NCBI GenBank assembly: GCA_025677815.1
Contig: JAIXMP010000008.1
Location: 930,001 to 994,000, forward strand
Length of the DNA: 64,000 nt
Direction: 5' to 3'
DNA from: Phascolomyces articulosus
Lineage: Eukaryota > Mucoromycota > Mucoromycetes > Mucorales > Lichtheimiaceae
The first letter of the stretch is position 1. Each line of letters opens with the position of its first letter. A model generated the notes under the pieces. That model made no database searches, was not told where the DNA came from, and worked only from the letters and a program-made list of their open reading frames with translations. Position numbers and translations under genes: made by a program. Shown one piece after another: positions 23,308 through 36,296 of this stretch.

Positions 23308-24012
23308 CTACCAATCCAGTTTTTTATTATTTTCACCTACAGGACATTGATCTGCAGGAACAGGACAAGTATTGATCGTAGCGTAACCATTATCTGAACG
23401 TCCTTCTTTATCCAATAGAAAAAACCAATAATGAAGCATACATGTGAGAACAGGTCCAATCTCTGGTGGATATTCATCTTCTTCTACTTCACCAAGATAT
23501 GTTAAATCAGCACCTGCATGAGGACAGTATCGATCTGCTGTATACTTTTTCCCATTGGTTAATGTAATCAAAATTCGATCTTTATCTGAAGGATCCACTT
23601 CAATCGTTGGTTCATCTTGTGTATTCTTTTCTTCATTAACAATCGCTATAATTGGTTCTTTTGATTTTTCAGTTGTTGTTGCTGTCGTTGTTGTTGTTGT
23701 TGTTGAAATCTCTTCTTTTATATTGGATGCTTTATTATCTTGTTCATCTTTGGTTTCTTTTGATGATGGATTTTCTTGTTGCTCCTCCTTCTTGATCACA
23801 GGTGACTCCTCTTTGGTTGCTGTGGAAGAAGAAAGTGTAGTCGAGGAAGAAGAAGTATCATTATCATTGCTTTTTTCTCGGTGAGACGACGATCTCGGAT
23901 CTAATTGTGGTTTCGATTTGAAATCATTACTGATTTGTAATTGAGCAACAGAATTTACAACAGCATCTTGAGATTCATTAACTCGCTTGTATTTGATCGT
24001 TGGTACAAACAT
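23308..24012 (-). CDS. Rieske [2Fe-2S] domain protein with long acidic N-terminus
   Basis: A single exon; I chose the ATG at 24012 (MFVPTIKYKRVNES) over one seven codons upstream, giving 234 residues. The C-terminal 90 residues form a Rieske-type fold: ADRYCPHAGADLTYLG and GPVLTCMLHYWFFLLDKEG supply the two Cys-His pairs (C-x-H and C-x2-H) that bind the cluster, and a later TCPVP closes the domain. The spacing is that of soluble, ferredoxin-like Rieske proteins rather than the bc1 subunit. About 115 residues between the first 15 and the domain are disordered and rich in Glu, Ser and Thr, unusual for such a small protein. Partner and pathway are unknown. Confidence 0.8.
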   Translation of the reverse strand: MFVPTIKYKRVNESQDAVVNSVAQLQISNDFKSKPQLDPRSSSHREKSNDNDTSSSSTTLSSSTATKEESPVIKKEEQQENPSSKETKDEQDNKASNIKEEISTTTTTTTATTTEKSKEPIIAIVNEEKNTQDEPTIEVDPSDKDRILITLTNGKKYTADRYCPHAGADLTYLGEVEEDEYPPEIGPVLTCMLHYWFFLLDKEGRSDNGYATINTCPVPADQCPVGENNKKLDW

Positions 24013-26514
24013 AATAAATATTATATAAAACAAACAAAAATAATCACTTCATTTCCTCCGCTTTTTATAAGAGAGATTGAGATAATCCATTTGTATGTGA
24101 GTCACAGTAGTTATTCTTGACTGTGAGAATCTTTAAAGACAATGCCGAAATTCGGATTATCCGAAACCGCCCTGAATTATGGCTGATATCATAATAACTA
24201 TATATGCTGATGTCGTCATGTGATGTGCGAACTGTTTAAAAAAAAGACACACGGTATTAATTATTATGAATCAGCCATGAATGTTTTCTTAATTTGTACC
24301 TAATCATAGTGTTAAGTAATACATATTTATTACTGTTAGAGAATTAAAGTGGAATAATATTTTGCTTGCTAATAATAAAAACAAGGCGATATCCATTAAA
24401 AAAGACAAAGTAATAACGATATCTACCTATACACTTTTGAAAAGAAAAAAATATTCAGAATATATTCAAATGTTTATATGTGCAAAATACACCAAATTTG
24501 AATATATATTTTGTGTATACATTTCGGATATTTTTGCTTTTTCAATAATGAAAAACATTCAGGATATATTCGAAGTTATACATGTAATTTTTTTTTCTAA
24601 GGTGATAACAACATTTGGCAAGTTTTTTTTTCTATATATAGTGAGTAACACAACAACATGATAATAAATGATGAACTCGTACTGATAGGGCCATCATACA
24701 CCTACGTATGATATCTTTATATAAGAAAAATAAATAAAAAAGAGGGCATATTACAATTATATAAAATTGGATTCTGGGGAATATATAAAAGAAAAATGGC
24801 TCCATTATTATATAATACATAATCACAGTCTTTTTTTTCTCTCTCTTTATAAATTAAAGATTAAAAAAAAAACAATGAAAACCATGAAATGCTTATAGTA
24901 ATAAAAGAGATAGAATAGAGTTTATAAAAGTGAAAAAAGAAATAGAAAATATAATAAGAAAAAAAAGTGGGCAATTTTTTAAGTGTTGATCTTCATTATA
25001 ATTATGGTCGAGTTATTATTATATATATATATATTTGATTGATAAAAGGGATGATGAGGGGACATGATGCTTATAAACACCACGGAAATATTGAAAAGAG
25101 ATAAAAGATATAAATATATATATAGAAATTGAAAATTGTTTTTTTTTATCGGTGGAAGAGCACCATCTTGAAAATATGTATAAAAAAATTTGATTTGATT
25201 CAAGTCGTAATCATAATATAAAAGAATTATTGTTTTTTTTGTTCTACTGGCCAAATTGGTTATGAAATAGTGTTATTGATAGAGCACCTTGGAACTGAGG
25301 AGAAGAATATGATGGTTAACGAGTGATAAGGAGCATTATTGCAGATGTAAAAGAAAAAAAAATTGTGTAATAAAAGGTTAATTATGAGGAGAAGGCAATT
25401 AAAAGCTACCCTTTTATATAGAATGAAAAGCAATTTAAAGCGTTCTTGGAGAAAAAGTCATTTAAATTAAAGAACATGCGGATGATCCCAAAACTTCCAA
25501 ACAAAAGATTTATTATTTGTATTAAATAATAAACAATTGATAGGTGAAGCGCTTCTTTTTCGAAAAAACTATTATTCCTTCAATAATAATAACATTGGGG
25601 GAGATGAAGAGGGACGAGACTTATAAGCCAAAATATCCCAAACTTAATACAATAAACCATACATATATTTAGTCTCCTCTGTTGTTACGTTAATTTATTA
25701 CACTTTTGACGTTGTTTGTACTAGGTCGTTAAAATTCTAATGATGTATATATAATTGATAACTATATAACCATAGAAAAGGCCTGATCTTGATAAGAAAT
25801 TACAGAAAATAAACAAAACTGTAAGCTAACACAATTCTCCTTTTTATTATCATTTTACCAGCCAAAAGATACTATAAAAAGAGGATTAACCTTTATAAGG
25901 CTATTTTTGATAAGTAGAATATAGTAGCAAGACGAGCATCATATAGTTTGATATTGAGTCCATTAGTTTTTATAGAGTATCGCACTGTTTCTCCTGCATA
26001 TGTAGAAGTTTGTTTTAATAATAATTGGTTCTTTATAATTTATCATCCTCATCATCTGATTTAAAAAAAAACAATAGAACATTCGCCTTTCTTTTTATTT
26101 ATAAAGTTTGTGTTGTTCATGATGACCTTTATTACTATATACATCCGCTAACTATATATCAGACATCGTTGGCCTGGTATATTAGAAGAGTATTGATTTT
26201 ACAACTTCATTGTTGGGATGATCAGCCTATTATTTATGTGCTGTTGAATATTCCAAGACCTTTTTATTATTGTTTATGCATCCAAAATTATCTCTTCTTG
26301 TCGCTATCAATAATAAGGCAATATAATTTAATCGTTTAACCTAGATATAAAGAGTATATAATAAAGTCATTGCTTCTATGGTAAAAAAAACCCTTGTTGC
26401 CTACTAGTCGCTCAAGCTGCCAGATAATCGGGACTTGAAGAAACAATTTAACGCGCTTCATGCGCGAACATAGGCTACAAATTCCCTTTCTACTAAGAGT
26501 TTTTTTTTATATCC
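24013..26514. other. 2.5-kb AT-rich intergenic stretch before the kinesin-like gene
   Basis: Holds the promoters of the Rieske gene (minus) and the kinesin-like gene (plus). GTGAGTCAC, a perfect Gcn4/AP-1-type palindrome, occurs at about 24097-24105, roughly 90 bases upstream of the Rieske start. A 22-base direct repeat (about 24448 and 24552) with an inverted relative between them lies in the middle. Close to the kinesin start is a small GCGCG-containing inverted pair (26450-26468). No intact gene is seen. Confidence 0.5.
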
Positions 26515-29500
26515 ATGGATATATCGCACATTCGAGTAATAGCACGTTTACAATCTTCAAAAGAACTCAATAGTTTTTCTGAACCACGACTTAAAATCAA
26601 TACTGATGTTAATGGCCCAGCTCTTGTAGTTGAAAATGCCGACAGTAAGACAAATAAAATATTTTTCTCTCAATCTTTTTAATCAATGAAAACGATCCAG
26701 CTTTATTCATTCTTTTCTTATAGATATTTCTTCAGAACGCAAATTGTAATGTATAGAAACCAACGGCATTTGATTATTAGTGATTGATCCTAATTATTTA
26801 TTGATTAAATTTTATTGTCAATAGAAATCAATACAAATTTTCTCGATGCATAACTAATTTTGATTTAAAAACTGAAATCAAAGACGCTGTAAATATGGCG
26901 CTTGATGGTAAGAGCCAAAATAAAAGACTACTTTCAGGAACAAATAATAAATTGGTTCACTAAAAGTTACCAATAAAGCTCATATATTATTGTTATAATA
27001 TAATATAGGTTATGATGCATCAATAATCTTTATGAGTGCAAGGTATGTTATTGAAAGAGGTGAATGCTTGATTCATATGGATGATCCACCACATTTATTA
27101 ATAATTTAATATTTACTAGTTCTACCGACTCTTATCAGGAAAGGTAAAAAAAAAAATTAAGTTTAATTTTGAAATTTTCTCATATACCTTATACAAAATT
27201 TATTATAATTAGACAAGATTCAATACATCAATTATTGACGATTCTTCATACTCGATTGGATGCTGTAAATCAACTAAAAGACCGTCGTGGTCATCATCAG
27301 ATAAAGATAGAATTCGCGTAAGTTTTATTTATTTATTCTTGAAAAGCATGACAAAAAAAAATACTAAAATTGCGTACTCTTGAATGTTTATGTTAGTCAT
27401 CTTGGTGTCACTGATGATTGTTGTTACGATCTACGTAGTCAAATCGAATTAAAAAGTAAATATTTTTGTCAAGGGAAATGAGGAAGGAGGAGGGAGAGGG
27501 GAATAGGGGAATTTGTAACAAAATTGGAGTTGTATTTTTTTTTTTAGTTTTTCCACGTGCGATGAGAAAAATGTTGAGTAATGGACTGAAACGAACTGAA
27601 AAAAAAATAAACAAACATATATTTGTATAATATAGATTCTCAAGTATTAGAGTATGGATTGGATATATGCATGAAAAGTATCCCAAGTGCAGAAGCTATT
27701 TGGGAAAAGGTCAAATTTGGTTCTAAATTTCCATCCATTCTTTCAATACGCTTATCAGATGGATCCAAATTCCTGGGATCATTGATGATTGCTGATTTAT
27801 TACATCCATGGTCTCAAACACTTCAAAGAAACTCAACAAGTATCTATTTTTCATTTAACAAATTAAGTAAGTCATTTCAAATGATAAAACTTTCCTTAAA
27901 AAACCATTTTTATTTATTGTTATTGTAACTTATGCATGGATTATTGGTTTTTTTAGATGATGTAGTTAATAGAATTTCGGAAATTCCGTTTGAGGGACCT
28001 GTGCCTATTGAAACATTTGTATTAACGAAAATTCTTGGAAACTATGTTTGTGGATTACGGAAAACTGTTGTTTTGATGGAATTTGATGTAGGTTATATAA
28101 AATAACGAAATGTTATTCTGTATTTGGTAAACCATGATCACAAGGACTAAATGGTGGATCGATTTCCTTTTTTTTATTATATTTAGGAACGTCCGAAGCA
28201 ACCGATGGAAGCAACACTCGCTGCACTTGATTTTTCACAAAAGTTACGTCGTGTTCGGTCTACAGTAGTACGCAATGATGTAGATCCTCGGATCCTCAGT
28301 TATCGACAACAATTGCATCAATTACAACGATTTCAAGAAGAGAGCAAGCAAACTTTAATTGACAAACTGCAGCTAGAAGAGGCTGTCCAATCATTACGAA
28401 AACAACTAGATCGACAACAGGTAACATTAAAAAAGTGATATGTGGATACCAGGCTTAGATCCTTATTTTTCCATTTTTCTTGTATTCTTTTTTTTTCTTT
28501 TACAAAGGGAAGTAGTGATATTCTTACACAAAAACTCCAACAAGCCCTCAAGCAACTCGATGACCGTGGTATGATCATTGAAAATTTAGAAGAACAAATG
28601 CAATCCTTTCAAGGAACAATCGATGAGTATAAAAAGGTAAATATGAAGAAATGTTATATTGAATCCTATTAGTTACTATATATCACATTCAATTTGGTAA
28701 CTAAAGCAAATGTTTTTTAACAATATGTTAGAAATATAATGAGCAAGAGCTAGAAAGAGTAACAACCAATTTTTTGGCGAGTGCGAGTGAATTGAACAGG
28801 CTTGATTTAAATTGGGAAATTCATGAACACAAAGTTGCTTGTGGTAAGAAGACAATTGACAAAAATTATCTCTATATTTAAATATACAATCATGAATAGA
28901 TTGTTCCATTTACAACGGTTTTTTTGTGTTTCTCTACATTTATAAATAGTAAAAGCTAAATATGAGTGCTCAAAATTGCGAGGAAAAGTAAAAACTCTGC
29001 AGTTAATCATCGAAGACTTAGAAAGTGAAAAAGTATGTGTATTTTTTTTAAAGATTATCTAATACACACTTCAGCACACTTAATATGCACGTGGATATGG
29101 TCTAATAGATATTTTTATTAACTATATATTAGCTAAAGGCATATAATGAAGCCAATGAAGTATTAATAGCTAACGAAAAAAAGATTCAGGAAGCTGAGGA
29201 TAAGATCCGAAAAGCGGATAGCAAGATTCAAGAAGCTGAAGACAAGGCTCTAGAAGCAAGAAAAAAGATCCAAGAAAGTGAAAAAAATAGCCACGAAGGT
29301 GCCGAGGAGAAGATTCAAGAAGCCGAGAAAAAGATTCAAGAAATATTGGCTTCTAAAGAGAATATGGCGAAAGATTTTGATCAAGAAAGAAAAATGTATG
29401 AAGAGCGGCTACAAAAGGCATTTAATATGGGTTCATCAATGCAAGAAGCAAAGGAAAAAGAAATAAACAAGGAGCACGAAAAATATAATAAACTCGAGGT

Positions 29501-30791
29501 ATATATATATATATTTCTATGTTTACCTATACGGTTCATACTCTGCGTAAAAATAGAAACAGTTAAACCCAAATTATAATTATGAAAATTATGTTTTTAT
29601 AGGAGGAACTGGAGTATGCAGTAGCCTTTGCCACGCAAAAAGATACAGAAACGAAGTCTTTAATAGCCCAGTTGGAAAATTTGGTACATGAAAATGAAAA
29701 ACTCCACGAGGTATAACTACGTGATAAATTTGAGAAAGGAGAAGATAAAGTTGTGTTTTTATTTTGTACTCAAGACTTTATTTATACTAAAACAAAACAT
29801 ATCATCTTTGTGTCCATATTAAGAAAATTAAAACCAAATCCAAGCGAGATAATGGCGTTGATGAATATAAACGGGAAGCCAAAGAATATTTCAAGCAACT
29901 TCAAGAGGCACAAAAATCGATTGAAGAATGGAAAGCAAAAGCACAAAGCGCAATGGTAAAAGATACATAAATAATAAACAAAAAAAATCTTATATTAATA
30001 TCATCATTTGATTTTTATATTGGATATAGAAACAAGATATCACTGTATCAACGAATGAAGATGAAGATGGCGCGAAGGAGCAAGAAACAAGATCACAGCA
30101 ACGAATTTTGCCCACAAGAAGAGCAAAAGGAAAACAAAAAATGAATGTGATTCAGGACTTCTCTGACGACGAGAATTACTCCTTCGAGTCGAAAGAGTCA
30201 CCCATACCTGTGGAAGAACTTCCTAAACGTCGCTCATCAAGACAAATGATGAAACAATACAAAAAAAAGCCACAAAAGCAGACGGACGTTGAGGCGATTT
30301 CTGCTAATGAAGAGGAACCAGAAACAAAATGGACGATGAGAAAGGAGAGTGGCAGCTCCCAAGAAGCATCTACCAAGGCAGCTGATAAAAGAACATCAAA
30401 ACTGAGAGGACGACCACTAAAACATACATCACCATCGCAAGTATCAGGTCTAAAGGAATCTGAAAGTACAGGTGCTGAACAATCTCCTGTGCTTGAATAT
30501 CAAATGGGTCTTGAAATGCCGATGGTTGTTATCGATGGAAGTCCTATAGATAATGAAGAGCCAGAGAATGGAAAACAAGAAAATGATGTACAGAAAAGTG
30601 GTGAACAAGAAACCCAAGACCCAGTTGTAATAGAAGAGGAGGAAGCACTACCTGACAACAGTCAAAAGCAAGTGGAAGGAGTACAACCTCGAAAGAAACG
30701 GAAATTGAGGAATACAAGACGTGAATTTGATTATATTGAAGATTTATTGAGTCCATTATCCAAAGTGAATTATAAATTAAAGGATTCATAG
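26515..30791 (+). CDS. Divergent kinesin-like protein lacking the motor ATP-binding motifs
   Basis: Seventeen exons: 26515-26644, 26724-26745, 26825-26907, 27009-27042, 27120-27143, 27213-27317, 27397-27455, 27636-27866, 27957-28087, 28187-28420, 28508-28636, 28732-28843, 28950-29032, 29133-29498, 29603-29710, 29824-29955, 30030-30791; 914 residues, all phases consistent. The first 370 residues follow the kinesin motor order: HIRVIARLQ at the start, GYDASIIFMSASSTDSYQE where other kinesins have the P-loop, HLGVTDDCCYDL at the EIYNExxxDLL position, FVLTKILGNYVCGLRKTVVL at the LTRLLxDSLGG helix, and TLAALDFSQKLRRVR at the final helix. The P-loop GxxxxGK[ST], the NxxSSRSH loop and DLAGSE are all missing, so ATPase activity is not expected. 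A long coiled coil (residues about 380-660) is followed by a disordered tail with an AT-hook-like RGRPLK and RKKRKLRNTRRE, suggesting a nuclear, chromatin-related role (inference). Confidence 0.8.
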
Positions 30792-30896
30792 AATTCTAAT
30801 ATTTATTTGTTTCTGTACATATATTATTCATATTTTTTTATTATAATACATCTTTTTCCATTCGTTCTTTACACAATTAAAGCGAATTGATATCAA

Positions 30897-32588
<1,692 letters not shown>

Positions 32589-32749
32589 TGTGGAATAAAA
32601 TAAAATAAAACTTTTAACTAAAATGAAATAAAAAGTTATAAAAAGAGTTGGTGGGAAAGGTTCCCCACAAAATTCCCCAGGAACAGCTGAAAAGCCAGCG
32701 GAACCAATTGAAAATTATACTTCTCTTTCACTTGTCAAAAAAAATAGCC
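32589..32749. promoter_or_regulatory. Bidirectional promoter of DAHP synthase and histidinol-phosphatase
   Basis: 161 bp separate the two divergent ATGs. The left half is A-rich, the right half more mixed with GGGAAAGGTTCCCC, an imperfect palindrome near 32655-32668. TTGTCAAAAAAAA lies 10-20 bases before the plus-strand ATG. No TGACTCA is present here; the pair of such sites is inside intron 1 of the plus-strand gene. Confidence 0.6.
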
Positions 32750-33837
32750 ATGCCCTATTCCTATCACAGTCATTCAGGACAATATTGTCACCACGGTTAT
32801 GGACAACTTGAAGACGTTGTCAAGGAAGCCATTCGTAAAGGTTTTCATGCTTATGGCTTGAGTGAACACATGCCACGTTTTGCTGATAGTGAACTTTATC
32901 CAGAAGAAATAGAAGTAATTGTTATTTTTGTACATGCTGACTCAGTATGACTCAATGTTTCATTTATTATTGACATGCATGTCTTTCACTCGATCGCTTT
33001 GTAAAATTAGGCAAAATGTACACCAGAAACATTAAACACGTTATTTCAAGATTTCCAAACCCATGCGCGCCAACTTGTAGATCAGTATCGCGGTCAGATC
33101 GAACTACTTGTTGGTACCGAGATTGAATTTATTCATACTAAGTATGCCGACTATGTTAGTGGTATTCGAAACAAGGTGGACTACATTGTTGGATCATTGC
33201 ATCATGTTGGCACTGTACCTATTGATTTTTCTCCCGAGCTTTACAAAGTAGCATTGGAACGCTATGGTGATATCACATCATTATTTGGTGCCTACTTTGA
33301 TGAACAATATGAAATGTTACAATGTGTCAAACCCGAAGTTGTCGGTCATTTTGATTTAGTCCGTATCTTTGCATCAGCAGAAGAACAACAAACATTGAAT
33401 CAACCCGAAATTTGGAGTAGAATAGTACGCAATATTGATTTTGTGGTCGAATATGGTGGTATTTTTGAAATCAACTCAAGAGCATGGAAAAAAGGATTGC
33501 GAGATGCTTATCCATGTCGTGATGTTATTAGGGTAAGAGATTGAATAATGGTATAAATATGCTCTTACTACAATATTTAAAGAAAGGATAGTGCTTTAAC
33601 CCCATATGATATAATTTAATACAGTATATTCAAGAAAAGAATGGTCGATTTACTTTATCTGATGATTGCCATGGCCCTAAGGATGTTGGAATGCATTATG
33701 ACAAGCTCAAGGATTATTTGAAAACAGTGAATATCGGTACAATTCATTATTTGGCACGGGAAGGTGATAATATTGTCGTTAAAGCCAATGACAACATTTT
33801 GAATGAACCCTTCTGGGACAATATAGCAAATTGGTAG
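32750..33837 (+). CDS. HIS2: Histidinol-phosphatase, PHP type
   Basis: Exons 32750-32914, 33011-33532 and 33625-33837 give 299 residues. It removes phosphate from L-histidinol phosphate in histidine biosynthesis. It belongs to the PHP (polymerase and histidinol phosphatase) superfamily: the metal-binding N-terminus YSYHSHSGQYCHHGYG, then FHAYGLSEHMPRF, LLVGTEIEFIH, VDYIVGSLHHVGTVPIDF, VVGHFDLVRIF and, near the end, FTLSDDCHGPKDVG. Length is close to the yeast enzyme (about 335). Gene order with a shikimate enzyme suggests shared amino-acid control, which the two TGACTCA sites in intron 1 would fit. Confidence 0.92.
32938..32954 (+). promoter_or_regulatory. Two tandem TGACTCA (Gcn4/CPC1-type) sites
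   Basis: TGACTCA occurs at 32938-32944 and again at 32948-32954, ten bases apart and so on the same helical face. They sit in intron 1 of HIS2, about 190 bases after its ATG and 350 bases upstream of the DAHP synthase ATG. This is the binding word of the general amino acid control bZIP factor in fungi. Confidence 0.5.
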
Positions 33838-34129
33838 AAAAAAAAGTCAACATATAGATAGATAAGATAAATGGATAGATACAAAAAAAATATATTAACA
33901 AGGGTTGTATGTGTGGTATGATATCTGTGCGCAATTTACAAAGAAGGGGAGAAAGGGGGATTTAAGAAAGAAAAGGTCGACAAACCAGATTTAAAACGAG
34001 AAAAAAAAAGATGAACATGTTAAAATTGGAGAGAGAAGGGAGTAAGAGAAAAAAAAGAGAGAAATGTGTGTGTGTTTTTTTTTTGCTTTGCTACAATTAT
34101 AAACATATATCAATTGATTAGTTATTATG

Positions 34130-34150
34130 GATCATCATCATCATCATCAC
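34130..34150. repeat. (ATC)n trinucleotide repeat
   Basis: Short ATC repeat immediately downstream of the deaminase stop codon (minus strand), in its 3' UTR. Confidence 0.7.
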
Positions 34151-35751
34151 TTACTGATTTGATGATGGTAAGGTCCCAGCCGCTATATCAGCTGTTGTAC
34201 GCCGCTTCTTGGTTGGGCTTTGTTCCCGAGCTGCATTTGGACTCTCTGCTTCCATACTATCATTTTCATCATCAGGCGACATGGGTTCTTCACCATCATC
34301 TGCTTTACTTTCTGATTCATCCCCACTCAATAATTGTCGAACCAACATTTCACGTCCAGCTGTAGTTGAAGTGCGCATTGTTGAAGATAAAAGTTCACCT
34401 TGAAGTCCAAGATTTTCTTGCCCGATCAATGCTTGATGCACGTGTTCAATCGATTTGAAATATTTCACAGTCTAACATGTATTACCCTTGTGAGTCATAA
34501 GAGGGAATAAAATAAAAAAGATGTTGGGACTAGGATTTTGTCCTATTGCTGTTATTATTAAAGATCCCATTATTCAATTACCTTTACATGTAATTCCAAA
34601 GTGGCGTCTTCATCACATACTATTAATCCTTTTGGATGCATTTGAATGGCAGATACAGTCCACATATGGTTTACTCCTTCTTCTACACATTTGGCCAAGG
34701 CAATGCTAATATGTATAAATTGATCCGTGAGTATTTTTTCTTTTTTCTCGCATGAACGTCTTTCCATTTCTGAGTTTTCTTGATGGTTACCTCTTATGGG
34801 CTCCTGTAATAATAATGCAAACTTCACGAGCATCCATCACTGTACTATTATTGTTATACGTAAAAACCAATCAGATAAAACATCAAGTTGAGATATATTT
34901 TAGTGAGTTGTATAAAGAGATCGACTTACGCTACACCCACTGTTAACGCTAATTTCGGTACTTTTGTAATATCACCATCAAAGAATCGAGCATTAGCTAT
35001 AATTGTTTCATAGGCTAATGTTTTGACGCGTGTTCTTGAGGTAAGAGAACTTCCAGGCTCATTGAATGCAATATGACCATCAGGACCAATGCCACCGAGA
35101 AACATTTCAATGCCACCGTGAGCTAATATAGTAGCTTCATATCGTCGGCATTCTTCTTCTAGGTCTGGTGCATTACCATCCAACACGTGAATATTTTCAG
35201 GTAGGATATCGATATGCTGAAACAAATGTGTATACATGAATGTGTAATATGATTCACGATGATTTCTGATTATTATTGTGTTTTATTTTGTTTTAGTATC
35301 ATACATTAGAGAAAGTGACAATAAAAATAAAAAGCCCACTGAAATAAAATTATATTTACCTGGGAATACCAACGTATTCATCCATATTAAAGGTGACTAC
35401 ATGTTTAAAGGACAATTCTCCCGACTTACAAAACTCACTTAAACGGTGATATGTACCGACGGGCGAAGAGCCTGTTGGTAGACCAAGAACAAAAGGCCGT
35501 TCTTTACTGGGTTGAAATTGATTAATACGTTCCTTAATGTAATGAGCTAGAAATGAAATAAATTTATGAAAAAAGAAACGCACGCGCATGTGGTCAGATT
35601 TGTTATTTTAACATTCAAAAAAAAAGCCCTGTAACGAGAATAAAGGAACAAAAAGCATAAAAGTAACTTTTAAGTTCGTATGTTTTATATATTTGCATTT
35701 ACCTGTCCACGCAGACACTTCTTCATAATCTTGTCTTACTACAAGTCTCAT
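34151..35751 (-). CDS. NAG1: Glucosamine-6-phosphate deaminase with C-terminal extension
   Basis: Exons 35703-35751, 35360-35546, 34930-35265, 34791-34844, 34582-34705 and 34151-34471 give 356 residues. The enzyme converts glucosamine-6-phosphate to fructose-6-phosphate and ammonia in chitin/N-acetylglucosamine breakdown. Motifs: [14 protein letters not shown] (phosphate loop), [20 protein letters not shown] (catalytic Asp), [18 protein letters not shown] and [20 protein letters not shown]. The core ends near residue 270. The last 70-80 residues are extra: acidic and Ser-rich ([20 protein letters not shown]) followed by [10 protein letters not shown], which looks like a nuclear localisation signal. 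The standard enzyme has about 270-290 residues. Confidence 0.92.
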
Positions 35752-36296
35752 TTCAGTACTTTTTATATATTTGTGCGTATGTGGGTGTATGTATGTGGGT
35801 GTGTTTGTGTAAGAAAAAGGTTGGAGGAAAAAAAAGGGAAACCCAAAGCAAGCAATTTTTTTCGCTTTTTCTCAACAACTCTTCCGCGGATGTCCATCAT
35901 GGTTTCCGTGATGTACGCGGTGTGTGTAACGTTAATGTAGGTTTTAACAGCTCTCATTGGTTTGGAAACCTCTTCAATCCTAATGTTTGATCTTTTTTTT
36001 TTCGCTTTACAGAAAAAATGGCAAATTTTGTTTAAAGAAGTTGATTCTAAATATTGTTATGATTAATTAATAAAGAGCTGGCATTCTATCCATCATTTCA
36101 TGAATAATTGTAAATATGGAATTATATGTTATTAGCAATTAATTATTTAAGCACTGGAAAATGCTAAGGTCATGTGAGTAACCAAGTGGTTTTTTTTCCT
36201 GCGCATTTTTTTCCAGCTTGAAGCGGGATTGAGTGATTTGACTGATTGATGATTTTTTTTTTCACCCGTACCCATTCATAAACTTTTCTTATAGAA
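35752..36296. promoter_or_regulatory. Divergent promoter region, deaminase and Siw14-like phosphatase
   Basis: 545-bp spacer between outward-facing genes. A GTGTGTATG-type purine/pyrimidine stretch lies at 35774-35810 close to the deaminase start. CTTTTCTTATAG directly before the phosphatase ATG looks like a 3' splice site, so the phosphatase may have a 5' UTR intron. No gene is seen. Confidence 0.45.
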
